A stretch of DNA of 64,000 nucleotides from an uncultured Gemmata sp. (GTDB lineage: Bacteria > Planctomycetota > Planctomycetia > Gemmatales > Gemmataceae), in the NCBI GenBank assembly GCA_937924775.1, contig CALDUT010000007.1, forward strand, positions 186,001-250,000, written 5' to 3'. Under the pieces are notes generated by a model. It worked only from the letters and a program-made list of their open reading frames with translations. It was not told where the DNA came from and ran no database searches. Positions 51,789-60,135 of the stretch are shown piece by piece. Position 1 is the stretch's first letter, and every line of letters starts with the position of its first letter. Made by a program: the position numbers and the translations under genes.

Positions 51789-52013
51789 ATGCTACCTGAA
51801 CCAAGAAGGTGGTTCAGGCCGGCGTTCGAACGTTCACCGTTCCGGCGGGCCGTAAGTCTGTACCTGGGCCTGATGCTTCACTTCATCAGCGCCTCACTTT
51901 TTCTTTACATCTTCATTTCCTTACATTATGGCCGTGTGGCTGCCTTTCAGGTGGATTATGGCTGCGGTGAGACTGTGAAAATCACATCGAATAGCATGTC
52001 CACTTTTGTCTAA
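51789..52013 (+). CDS. Possible small membrane protein ending inside element B
   Basis: 74 codons starting with an ATG perfectly spaced from AAGGAG (51781-51786). The product has a basic N-terminus and one hydrophobic segment (LGLMLHFISASLFLYIFISL). Its last 6 codons run into conserved block 2 of element B. An 8-bp perfect hairpin, CCTGAACC/GGTTCAGG (51795-51818), lies within the first ten codons. The good ribosome-binding site favours translation, while overlap with a repeat and lack of family argue for a truncated or spurious gene. Confidence 0.35.
   Translation: MLPEPRRWFRPAFERSPFRRAVSLYLGLMLHFISASLFLYIFISLHYGRVAAFQVDYGCGETVKITSNSMSTFV
51795..51818. promoter_or_regulatory. Hairpin at the start of the small membrane-protein frame
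   Basis: CCTGAACC (51795-51802) pairs perfectly with GGTTCAGG (51811-51818) over an 8-base loop. It starts three bases after the ATG codon, so in RNA it could block or tune initiation. Confidence 0.4.
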
Positions 52014-52186
52014 TTTTTTATATTTTTGTATATTTGTGATGGCCAATTATGGCCAATTCCAGTATGGCCTGAAAATTGTTGGTATAAGTTAAATTTTCAT
52101 AAATTCAATGTCCATAAAAACTTTGATGCGACATTCTAACAATCGCCGACGTTCCACGTGGAACACTTCGCCAAAAGTAGACATCC
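51996..52186 (-). repeat. Element B: parS-containing inverted long repeat
   Basis: Inverted partner of element A. On the minus strand, block 1 (52128-52186) holds the parS-like palindrome with two mismatches in 59 bp against A. The 48-bp spacer (52080-52127) is diverged, keeping a TGGACAT. Block 2 (51996-52079) aligns over 84 bp without gaps, including ACAATTTTCAGG, paired TGGCCA palindromes and ATACAAAAATATAAAAAA. Both blocks end near TGGACAT. The element lies between the small membrane-protein frame and the large Hsp70 gene. Confidence 0.85.
52150..52165. promoter_or_regulatory. parS-like ParB-binding site (copy B)
   Basis: CGTTCCACGTGGAACA on the plus strand, the exact reverse complement of the 16-bp site in element A. 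It has the central CACGTG and the GTT/AAC arms of bacterial parS sites. No other copy was noticed in the window. Confidence 0.7.
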
Positions 52187-52359
52187 CTCGGGGTGCGAGA
52201 CAAAACGCAGACCGCGGGATCGCCAGAGCACATGGAGGGCACGAAAAATGTTCGCATATTGCCACATCTGCCGGAGAATGAACGGCATTCCAATGGTTCG
52301 CCGGAGGGGATGATCGCGCAGGCCGGCGAAATGCCAACGGTTCGCCGGGGATCAGGGAA
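52187..52359. other. Short gap with inverted repeat after the large Hsp70 gene
   Basis: No gene. CCGGCGAA (52323-52330) and TTCGCCGG (52341-52348) form a perfect 8-bp stem with a 10-base loop, 12 bp beyond the stop of the minus-strand Hsp70 gene. A related sequence, CCAATGGTTCGCCGGAGGG, occurs about 50 bp away at 52290-52308. No U-tract follows, so termination would need Rho or be inefficient. Confidence 0.4.
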
Positions 52360-55227
52360 TCATCCCGCGGACAGGCGAAGCCCGATGGGTAAACTCTCAC
52401 CGAACAGACGCGATTGTTCCTCACTCTCTGGAGCCACCACTTCTTCGACCATCCGTTTCCACGCGCCAGGACACAAATGACTGCGCAGTACGCCTAGCAC
52501 GCGATTGCGTGTTGAATCGCTGACATCGACCGCGCGCAAACCGCTGAGCCGGGCCAGTTGTGAAAGGCAAAATAACCAGCCGTTCTTTTCGCTATCATTG
52601 CCCGGGACAAACGGCAGCAGTTCGGCGATCCACTGTTCCACGATCTCCGGGTGAATGACGGCATTCAACGGGCCGTAAAGTTGCACTCGCGCGCCCAGCC
52701 GGGTGAGCGACCAGAAGGCGTAGGTTGGCACAGGAGATTGCTTGCAGTCGCGCAAGACGGCATGGCCGAGCGCTTCTTTGGTTTTGGCATCGAGCCGCTC
52801 CAAACTGGCCGCGGCCCGCCACATCTCAGCGAATTCATTGGCGGGGGGCCGCGAATATTGCTTCCCTTTCACTGGCAGAAGCACTGGCTTGAGCCGTGTG
52901 AACAATTGCTGCTGTAACGCCGTGTTCAACCCGCCGCTGACGCGTCGCCACATAATCCAATAGTCGGCTCCACCCTCGGGAACCACGGGTCCCTTCTTCG
53001 TCCCCGTGGTGCTGCTGGCCGCCGCAGTGATCAGCTTCCACAACGATTCGACGCGGTAACGATCTAGTGGATCGCCAAAGCCGGGCCGCAGCACAAACCC
53101 CGTGAGGTTGTACCAGCGGGCCAGGTGCTGCGGCGATTTCCCCCGCCCGGCGGCATGGTCTTCGAGAAACTCCCACAAACGACGGCACAAACCCGTGGGC
53201 CACTCCGTTCGGGCCGCTTCCAATACCGTTTCGAGCTGTTTGGGCAACTGGGAAGGTGTGGGAGGCGTTTCACCAGTGGGTGGATTGGCAGAACCGAAGA
53301 CCTGCCGGATCAATTCCCCGGCCGCTTGCACTTTCTCTTCAGGGAATACATCGATGACCGAAGCAGCAGCGGTCTCCCGGGGCTCCTCTGGCGTCGGTTC
53401 GCGCAGCACATCGCGGACGTTGAATTCCAGCCGCCACCGGTTGCCTTCCTTCGATTCACAATACAATTCGAGCGTTCCAATCTCAGTGCATTTGGCTGCC
53501 AGCGTGACCGGAACATGCTTCACACCGGTTCGCTTACCGCCCCGCAAGATCGTGTGCAACGGCGGTAGCCGCAATAGCGATTGCTCTGGCAGCCGTAATA
53601 CCTGGCCCGGCTTATCGTCGCCGCGGACCGTGGAGCTGTACAGCGGAAAGAGGACCGGTTGCCCGAGGGCGAGTTGCAGTACCGGTTCCGGCATGCGTAC
53701 TTCCTCACCCTCTTGCATCCGCCGGGGCACCACACATAACAGCGGAATGCTGTGGGCATGGATGCCGCGGCCTGGGGTGTCGGTTTCAATCGCGATGTAG
53801 TAGGACCGGGGAATCCCACCGCCGATGCGGCGGCCCCCTGAGTGCTTCAACCACGCGAAGTATGCCGCCCCCCACGACACTGCCAGATCAAGCGACGGGC
53901 TGGTCAGAATCAGCGGCTCCCAACTTTTTTCGACTGTGGTGAACCAGGGCCGCATTACCTCGATCACACGTTGCCGTAACACTTCTGGCTGAAAGACTCC
54001 TCCGTTGAAAAGAATGGCATCGATGATGTCGGACCGTGGAGCCGCCGTGGCCACGGTGGTATCGTTTTGAAAGTCGTGCAAATGCTGACGAACGAACGCC
54101 GCCAGATGCTTCGTGATGGCCGGATCGGTCACATAGGGTAACCCCATCTCTTGCAGCCCCAAGCGGACCCCGCGGTTGGGTTGGGCGTCGAGGGGCACCT
54201 GGGGGAAAAAACCTTCAAAAATCGTTTGGCGAACATCGTCGGGTTTGATGTTGACCGACACGGTTCCCCCGACGACCGACCGGCCCTTACCCATCACCGT
54301 GACCGGGTAACTCGGCGGCGACGGATGGGCCAGCAACGCTTCCTTCGCCCCGCGGCAAGCTTGCACCAAGGCCCCGAACTGTGCAGCATCAAGCCGTGAA
54401 CCAGGCAGTTTCGCTTCCACCGCCTTCGCTAATGCGAGGTCCATATTATCGCCGCCCAATAGCAAGTGATCACCGACGGCGTCGCGAAGGAACGTGAGGT
54501 CACCTTTCTCTTCGCCGGCGCGAATCAGGCTGAAGTCGCTGGTGCCACCGCCCACATCGACCACCAAACAACGCATCCCGGGCTTCAGCCGTGCAGCTTC
54601 TTCGGGCGAGTGCGTACCCAACCAGGCGTAGAACGCTGCCTGCGGCTCTTCCAACAGAGTGACGTTGTTCAGCCCTGCAAGCTTGGCCGCTTCGGCCGTC
54701 AGATTCCGGGCCACGTCGTCAAACGACGCCGGGACAGTGACCACCACCTCCTGCGACTCTAGACAATCCGCTGGCTTACGGCCCGGCGTATGATTCCACG
54801 CCTGCACAATGTGCTTGAGGAACTTCGCACTCACTTCTAACGGCGATAAACGCGGTACATCCGGCGGCGCGGCCCAAGGCAGTAACGGTGCCGTGCGATC
54901 GACCCCGGGGTGACACAGCCACGATTTGGCACTCGCAACTTGCCGACCCGGTACTTTCGCGCCATGGTTGCGAGCGAACATCCCGACTGTGTCAGGCGGG
55001 TTCTTCTCCCACGGCAAATCGATCGATCCAGGGGCTAGATCGTGCGGCCCAGGGATATACAGAAATGAGGGAAGCAAGTCGAGTTCTTGCACCTGCCCGG
55101 CAGCGACGACTTGCGGAATCTTGAAGGTATGAAGTTTGGGACCACCGGTGCTGGAACTTGCGGTATCCACATAGGCCACGGCAATGTTGGTGGTTCCCAA
55201 ATCAATGCCAACAAGGTAGCGGGACAT
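52360..55227 (-). CDS. Large Hsp70-family protein with DUF3731-like C-terminus
   Basis: 955 residues. The N-terminal actin-like ATPase shows VGIDLGTTNIAVAYVD, VVVTVPASFDDVARNLTAEA, CLVVDVGGGTSDFSLIR and GGDNMDLALA. It carries insertions, so the ATPase is about 500 residues. The C-terminal 350 residues match the DUF3731 type found in bacterial Hsp70-like pairs (YIAIETDTPGRGIHAHSIPL, WRRVSGGLNTALQQQLF). Such proteins are not general DnaK chaperones; in other bacteria they occur next to a DUF2760 gene and a second Hsp70, neither of which is adjacent here. The role is unknown. It is divergent, with a 28-bp gap, from mfnF. Confidence 0.9.
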   Translation of the reverse strand: MSRYLVGIDLGTTNIAVAYVDTASSSTGGPKLHTFKIPQVVAAGQVQELDLLPSFLYIPGPHDLAPGSIDLPWEKNPPDTVGMFARNHGAKVPGRQVASAKSWLCHPGVDRTAPLLPWAAPPDVPRLSPLEVSAKFLKHIVQAWNHTPGRKPADCLESQEVVVTVPASFDDVARNLTAEAAKLAGLNNVTLLEEPQAAFYAWLGTHSPEEAARLKPGMRCLVVDVGGGTSDFSLIRAGEEKGDLTFLRDAVGDHLLLGGDNMDLALAKAVEAKLPGSRLDAAQFGALVQACRGAKEALLAHPSPPSYPVTVMGKGRSVVGGTVSVNIKPDDVRQTIFEGFFPQVPLDAQPNRGVRLGLQEMGLPYVTDPAITKHLAAFVRQHLHDFQNDTTVATAAPRSDIIDAILFNGGVFQPEVLRQRVIEVMRPWFTTVEKSWEPLILTSPSLDLAVSWGAAYFAWLKHSGGRRIGGGIPRSYYIAIETDTPGRGIHAHSIPLLCVVPRRMQEGEEVRMPEPVLQLALGQPVLFPLYSSTVRGDDKPGQVLRLPEQSLLRLPPLHTILRGGKRTGVKHVPVTLAAKCTEIGTLELYCESKEGNRWRLEFNVRDVLREPTPEEPRETAAASVIDVFPEEKVQAAGELIRQVFGSANPPTGETPPTPSQLPKQLETVLEAARTEWPTGLCRRLWEFLEDHAAGRGKSPQHLARWYNLTGFVLRPGFGDPLDRYRVESLWKLITAAASSTTGTKKGPVVPEGGADYWIMWRRVSGGLNTALQQQLFTRLKPVLLPVKGKQYSRPPANEFAEMWRAAASLERLDAKTKEALGHAVLRDCKQSPVPTYAFWSLTRLGARVQLYGPLNAVIHPEIVEQWIAELLPFVPGNDSEKNGWLFCLSQLARLSGLRAVDVSDSTRNRVLGVLRSHLCPGAWKRMVEEVVAPESEEQSRLFGESLPIGLRLSAG

Positions 55228-55255
55228 TGGGCTAACCTGTATCTATCGTGCGGGA

Positions 55256-56329
55256 ATGATCGCATCCACCATCTTAGGACTGGACATCGGCGGGGCGAAT
55301 CTGAAGGCCGCAAACGCAACCCGGCAGGCTCGTTCCGTTTCGTTTCCGCTATGGAAACAACCCGAGCTACTGCCCACCGCTTTGGCTGGATTGGTCGCCG
55401 CTTTTCCGACTACCGAAGAATTCGCCGTCACCATGACCGGTGAACTGTGCGACTGCTTCCCCACTAAACAGGACGGCGTTCGGGCGATTCTCGCCGCTGT
55501 GGAGGCCGTAGCCCACGGACGACCTGTCCGCATCTGGAGTACTCACGGTGTGTTCCTCAACCGTGCCGACGCCCAGCGGCAACCCCTGACAGTGGCCGCG
55601 GCCAATTGGCACGCCCTGGCCACCTTCGCCGGCCGCTTCGCCCCGCAGGCGGGCGCTCTGCTTCTGGACATCGGCAGTACCACCACCGACATCATTCCGC
55701 TCCATCAGGGTATTCCGTCAACGCATGGCACCACAGATTGGGGTCGCTTGCAGTCCCGGGAATTGGTGTACGTCGGCGTGCGGCGCACACCGATATGCGC
55801 ATTATGGCCCGATCGCGTCTGTGCGGAATTGTTTGCGACCACCCAAGATATTTACACGCTTCTCGGACTATTGCCGGAAGAGCCCACCAATTGCGACACA
55901 GCCGACGGCCGCCCACTCACCACCGCCTACGCTCTGGCCCGGTTGGCCCGCATGCTCGGGGCCGACCGGGACCAACTCTCCGACGATCAAGTGATTCATT
56001 TCGCCACCCGCATTCATACCCGGTTGCTTCAACAACTTGTGGAAGCGGCCCGGCAGGTATATGAGGGTCAGCGTGGCCGGCCGGAATTGAAAACCATCGT
56101 CATCGCGGGAGCCGGAGAATTCCTGGCTCGCCGGGTAGCGGAGAACGCATTCCCCGCGCTATCACCAGAAGCGATCATTTCGCTGACGCAGGAATTGGGG
56201 GCGAGCGTGTCGGCCTGCGCTGCGGCATATGCGGTTGCGATGTTGGCCGTAGAACGTGCCCGCGAGGCGGAGACAGCGGGCCTGTCAATCGTTCCCTCGG
56301 ACGGTGGTGCTAGTCGCAACGAGGGCTAA
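55256..56329 (+). CDS. mfnF: MfnF-like enzyme of methanofuran-type cofactor biosynthesis
   Basis: 357 residues of the hydantoinase/oxoprolinase-like ASKHA fold, TIGR03123 type. The start ILGLDIGGANLKAANA is the phosphate loop; other landmarks are FAVTMTGELCDCFPTKQDGV, ALLLDIGSTTTDIIPL and the C-terminal VIAGAGEFLA. In archaea MfnF couples aminomethylfuran phosphate to tyramine to build the methanofuran core; in bacteria with the tetrahydromethanopterin C1 pathway its homologue makes the related carrier. The next gene encodes the amino-acid-kinase-like MfnE, which makes the diphosphate substrate, supporting the assignment. Start context is weak (GGGA). Confidence 0.85.
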   Translation: MIASTILGLDIGGANLKAANATRQARSVSFPLWKQPELLPTALAGLVAAFPTTEEFAVTMTGELCDCFPTKQDGVRAILAAVEAVAHGRPVRIWSTHGVFLNRADAQRQPLTVAAANWHALATFAGRFAPQAGALLLDIGSTTTDIIPLHQGIPSTHGTTDWGRLQSRELVYVGVRRTPICALWPDRVCAELFATTQDIYTLLGLLPEEPTNCDTADGRPLTTAYALARLARMLGADRDQLSDDQVIHFATRIHTRLLQQLVEAARQVYEGQRGRPELKTIVIAGAGEFLARRVAENAFPALSPEAIISLTQELGASVSACAAAYAVAMLAVERAREAETAGLSIVPSDGGASRNEG

Positions 56330-56354
56330 TGGCAGTGCATATGGGTAACTTCTG

Positions 56355-56990
56355 ATGATTGTAGTAAAAGTCGGTGGCAGTCTGTTCGATCACCCGGCGT
56401 TGGCCCGAGGGCTGCGGGCCTATCTCCGATCACTCCTCGCAGCGTCGCCGGGTTGCCATTCCGTTTCTTCGCCTGATGTGGTCACGGCGGCGGGTCGAGC
56501 CGCCGTGAGCGTTTCTCCTCAAGTGCTGCTTGTGCCCGGGGGCGGGCCTGTCGTCGATGCAGTGCGGCTCTTCGATCGCATCCATCAGCTCGGAGAAGAA
56601 GCGGCGCATTGGCTGGCGTTGCGAGCGCTAACGGTCACCGCGGAATTGCTCCAGCGGCTGCTGGCCGCCGAACCAACGGAAGCGGGGATTGAGCCGTGGC
56701 CGGTTCGCGTCGTCGATGTGTTCGCGTTTGCGCGTGAGGATGAAGAGCGGCCCGATCGGTTGCCGCATGCGTGGCAAGTCACGACCGATTCGCTCGCAGC
56801 TCGGATCGCAGGGGTTTACGGTGCGTCGCAGTTGATCTTGCTGAAATCGATCGACATTCCCCCGGCCACGCCGTGGTCGGAAGCCGCGGCCCGCGGCTGG
56901 GTGGATGAATACTTCCCCCTCATCGCCGCTCAACTCCCCAGCCCCATCGAGACGATCAATTTCCGATCGTGGTTAGAGCGTTTCGCCTAA
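56355..56990 (+). CDS. mfnE: MfnE-like aminomethylfuran phosphate kinase
   Basis: 211 residues with the amino-acid kinase fold: MIVVKVGGSLFDHPALA at the N-terminus (phosphate-binding VVKVGGS), VLLVPGGGPVVDAVRLFD, and the ATP-site segment VTTDSLAARIAGVYGASQLILLKSID. MfnE phosphorylates aminomethylfuran phosphate to the diphosphate used by MfnF. It sits 25 bp after mfnF, an operon order consistent with sequential steps. Planctomycetes are known to hold formaldehyde-oxidation genes of the tetrahydromethanopterin pathway; the rest of the pathway is not in the window. Confidence 0.85.
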   Translation: MIVVKVGGSLFDHPALARGLRAYLRSLLAASPGCHSVSSPDVVTAAGRAAVSVSPQVLLVPGGGPVVDAVRLFDRIHQLGEEAAHWLALRALTVTAELLQRLLAAEPTEAGIEPWPVRVVDVFAFAREDEERPDRLPHAWQVTTDSLAARIAGVYGASQLILLKSIDIPPATPWSEAAARGWVDEYFPLIAAQLPSPIETINFRSWLERFA

Positions 56991-57068
56991 GGCCGCAGGA
57001 TGTTCTATGCTTGGCGCGAACCTTGCCATTCGCTTGTGAAGCTCGCTTCGGGGGAGACGACACGCGCC

Positions 57069-58727
57069 ATGCGCTTCATCATCGCCAACGAATTCTACCA
57101 TCAGATGCAGCAGATGACCGATCACACCCCGGATTGCTACGTTCGCCCGGGGGAGTATTTGCACCATATGTACATCGATGGCGTGAAGTACGTCGTGGCT
57201 CCGGCTGTTCTCGATTGTTTGGCCGAAGCCGAAGCCAAAGGCGACCGCGAAGCCATCGACCATCTGCAATTGCACAAATTGCACTACGAGATGCTGCTGG
57301 CCGATGCCCACCGGGCGGGCACACTCACCGACGAAGTGACGCTCCTCGGCGATGCTCCTCCAACCGATGACGAAGCCATGCCCGTCACCGGCAATGCCTA
57401 TGTGCCCCGGGTGCCCACCTGCTGGGAAGACTTGGGCCTGGATTTGCCCTTGCTTTTTGATCTGGCATTGCGCACAATATATACGCGTGGACACATTACC
57501 GGGGCGGAACTGGCCGAGTCGATGGCGGTTCCCTTCGCGGTGATCAATCCCGTCTTTCAGGCGATGCGGAAGCAATCGCTCGTCGATATTGTGGCCCAGA
57601 AGGGCAACAGCGGCGATGCGAGCTTTGTTTACGCGATCAAACCGCCCAAAGGAGAAGACGCTCTCCGCGACGCCTTGGAGAAAACCAGTTACATCGGTCC
57701 GGTGCCGGTGCCGTTTAGCGATTATGTTGAAGCGGTGATGGCCCAGACAGTGCGCCGGCTGGTGGTGACGCGGCGCAGTATTCGCCGTGCCTTTGAAGAC
57801 CTCATCATCACTGATGAAGTTTTCAACGAAATTGGCCCCGCGATCAACTCGGCGCAGTCGATCTTCTTCTTTGGTTACCCGGGCAATGGCAAAACCAGCA
57901 TCGCTGAACGCATCACCCGGTTGATGGGCGATGCCATCTACGTTCCTTATGCGGTGGAAGCCAATGGGCAGATTATCAAGGTTTACGATCCGATTCAGCA
58001 TACGCTGCTGCCCCACGACGATTTCGCAACGCAGGCGTCGATCACCGAAACGCTGTTGAAACGCGGCCCGCAGTACGATACCCGCTTTGTGCGCGTCAAA
58101 CGGCCGACGATTGTCGTGGGGGGAGAACTGACCCTGCCGATGCTGGACCTCAAATACAACGCGGTCGGTAAGTATTACGAAGCCCCGTTGCAGATGAAAG
58201 CCAACGGCGGCATCTTCATGATCGACGACTTCGGCCGTCAGCAAGTGCGGCCCATGGATTTGCTCAACCGCTGGATTGTTCCCCTGGAGAAGAAATATGA
58301 CTATTTGAACACTATCACAGGAACGAAAATCGAAGTGCCCTTCGATCAGTTGCTGATTTTCAGTACCAATCTCGACCCCAGCCAATTGGCTGACGAAGCC
58401 TTCCTTCGCCGTATCAAGTTCAAGATTGAGATTCGCGACCCCGACGAAGCCCAGTACCGGCGGATTTGGGAGTTGGTCTGTCAGAGTCGCCGCGTGGAAT
58501 ACGACGTCCGCGGCATCGACTATCTGATTCAGAAGTGGTACAAGCCGCACAATCGGCCGTTCCGTATGTGCCAGCCCCGCGACATTCTCGACCAGATGAT
58601 GAGTATTGCCAAGTACAATATGGAACGTGTGAACTTCAGCCCCGACTTGATCGACGCGGCCTGCTCCACCTACTTCATCAACACCAATAACAAGAAGGAC
58701 TTTGGTGCGAAGGTACAAATGCAGTAG
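57069..58727 (+). CDS. AAA-type ATPase of unknown role
   Basis: About 552 residues from the ATG at 57069; an ATG at 57000 would add 23 residues. N-terminal 200 residues are a soluble, helical and winged-helix-like region (GVKYVVAPAVLDCLAEAEAK, HITGAELAESMAVPFAVINP). The ATPase follows: Walker A GYPGNGKTSIAERI, Walker B GIFMIDDFGRQQVRP, and a sensor-like FSTNLDPSQLADEAFLRRIK. Family resemblance is to bacterial MoxR/RuvB-like ATPases with an IDDFGR signature. A helical segment DPDEAQYRRIWELVCQ lies at the lid. It follows mfnE by 78 bp in the same direction. Partner unknown. Confidence 0.8.
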   Translation: MRFIIANEFYHQMQQMTDHTPDCYVRPGEYLHHMYIDGVKYVVAPAVLDCLAEAEAKGDREAIDHLQLHKLHYEMLLADAHRAGTLTDEVTLLGDAPPTDDEAMPVTGNAYVPRVPTCWEDLGLDLPLLFDLALRTIYTRGHITGAELAESMAVPFAVINPVFQAMRKQSLVDIVAQKGNSGDASFVYAIKPPKGEDALRDALEKTSYIGPVPVPFSDYVEAVMAQTVRRLVVTRRSIRRAFEDLIITDEVFNEIGPAINSAQSIFFFGYPGNGKTSIAERITRLMGDAIYVPYAVEANGQIIKVYDPIQHTLLPHDDFATQASITETLLKRGPQYDTRFVRVKRPTIVVGGELTLPMLDLKYNAVGKYYEAPLQMKANGGIFMIDDFGRQQVRPMDLLNRWIVPLEKKYDYLNTITGTKIEVPFDQLLIFSTNLDPSQLADEAFLRRIKFKIEIRDPDEAQYRRIWELVCQSRRVEYDVRGIDYLIQKWYKPHNRPFRMCQPRDILDQMMSIAKYNMERVNFSPDLIDAACSTYFINTNNKKDFGAKVQMQ

Positions 58728-58953
58728 CGGCCGGTCGTCGTGAATGAGGGCTTCGGAAACGCCTCCCCGTTCTGCCGGCCTGTTGTCGAGGGGTCGCCCC
58801 TTCCGGTTCGTCATTGCGGGCACGGTATTCGTTGCCTTCGACACACCGATTCGATGTGGAAACACCGCCGGCTTGAGCGGCCGGCTGTCGCGGCTGGCTT
58901 CCCTCTTCTCCGCGCTACCGGGCTGTAGCATGATGGCGAAGGGAGGCTTCGCT

Positions 58954-60135
58954 TTGCCAACACCGACACCAGCATCATCGGCGTTAGCCACCCGCTTGAA
59001 AGCCCAAGCGGTGCAATGTGGCTTTGCCCTCGTCGGTATTGCCCCGGCGACCGAAGCCGATGGTTTTGCTCATTTTCGCGAATGGCTCGATCGCGGGTAT
59101 GCCGGCGAGATGGCTTACTTGCACAAGCGGGCAGAAGCCCGTCGTCACCCTCAGAGCATTTTGGCGGGGGTGCGGAGCGTGGTGATGGTGGCCATGGAGT
59201 ACCGCGGCTCAAGGAGGCCAGAAGAGCCGGCCACTGCGGCGGGGGATTCTGCAGCCCTGGCCACTGTTTCTTCCGCTGCGCCGGTGCGTGCGCGGGTGGC
59301 GAAATACGCGCAAGGACCGGACTATCACCCGGTGATGTGGGGCCGCCTCAAAACCTTGGCGGCGTGGCTGGAAGGCGAAGTGCCGGGGTGCCATACCGCC
59401 GCCGTCACCGATACGGCCCCCCTCCTGGAACGCGACTTCGCCCGCCGCGCAGGGCTGGGTTGGATGGGCAAAAACACGATGCTCATTCATCCCCGTCGCG
59501 GCAGCTTCTTTTTTCTGGGAGCGTTGCTGACCGATTGCGAGCTGCCGCCCGACGAACCGTTTCGGCCCGTCCACTGCGGCACTTGTACTGCTTGTTTACA
59601 GGCCTGTCCGACCCAGGCGTTCCCCGAACCGTTCATCCTTGATGCGACCAAGTGCATCAGCTATCTGACCATCGAATTACGATCGTCGATTCCCCCTCAG
59701 TACCGGGAAGCGATGGGCGATTGGCTGTTCGGGTGCGACATCTGCCAGGATGTATGCCCGTGGAACCGCCGCCGCTTTTGGCGCGACGAATCGCAACAAC
59801 CTTCGCACCCTGAAACGCGCCGGGAGGAAGTCCCGTTTCCCCACGACCCGGACTTGGAATGGCTCGACCCGATCGAGTTACTGAACTACGATGCAGACAA
59901 CTTTCGCCAACGTTTCAAGAAAACGTCCTTGTGGCGAAGCCGTCGCACCGGACTTCTCCGCAATGCCGCGATTGTGTTGGGGAATATCGGCGATGAACGG
60001 GCCCTGCCAGCGTTGGAAAAGGCTGTGCGTGACGAAGACGAAGTGATCCGCGAAGCCGCAGCTTGGGCCATCGAACGCATCCGTCAGCGAACCTCGAGCG
60101 TGTACTCGGGGTTGCCGTCGGCTCCGGTGGATTGA
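58954..60135 (+). CDS. queG: Epoxyqueuosine reductase
   Basis: About 393 residues from a TTG at 58954, which has AAGGGAGG ideally spaced and gives the normal N-terminus (LPTPTPASSALATRLKAQA). ATGs at 58930 and 58933 are alternatives. The cobalamin-binding reductase core includes RDFARRAGLGWMGKNTMLI. The two [4Fe-4S] clusters are in CGTCTACLQACPTQAF and CDICQDVCPWN. The C-terminus has HEAT-like repeats (ALPALEKAVRDEDEVIREAA) that bind tRNA. QueG performs the last step of queuosine synthesis in tRNA. The 3' end overlaps the tail of the convergent Uma2 pseudogene by 52 bp. Confidence 0.92.
   Translation: MPTPTPASSALATRLKAQAVQCGFALVGIAPATEADGFAHFREWLDRGYAGEMAYLHKRAEARRHPQSILAGVRSVVMVAMEYRGSRRPEEPATAAGDSAALATVSSAAPVRARVAKYAQGPDYHPVMWGRLKTLAAWLEGEVPGCHTAAVTDTAPLLERDFARRAGLGWMGKNTMLIHPRRGSFFFLGALLTDCELPPDEPFRPVHCGTCTACLQACPTQAFPEPFILDATKCISYLTIELRSSIPPQYREAMGDWLFGCDICQDVCPWNRRRFWRDESQQPSHPETRREEVPFPHDPDLEWLDPIELLNYDADNFRQRFKKTSLWRSRRTGLLRNAAIVLGNIGDERALPALEKAVRDEDEVIREAAAWAIERIRQRTSSVYSGLPSAPVD

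Noticed and set aside
56973-58991. 672-codon minus-strand open frame opposite the AAA ATPase
   Set aside because: It is a long antisense shadow. The plus-strand frame has clear Walker motifs and protein-like composition, while the antisense product is His/Arg-rich and matches nothing.
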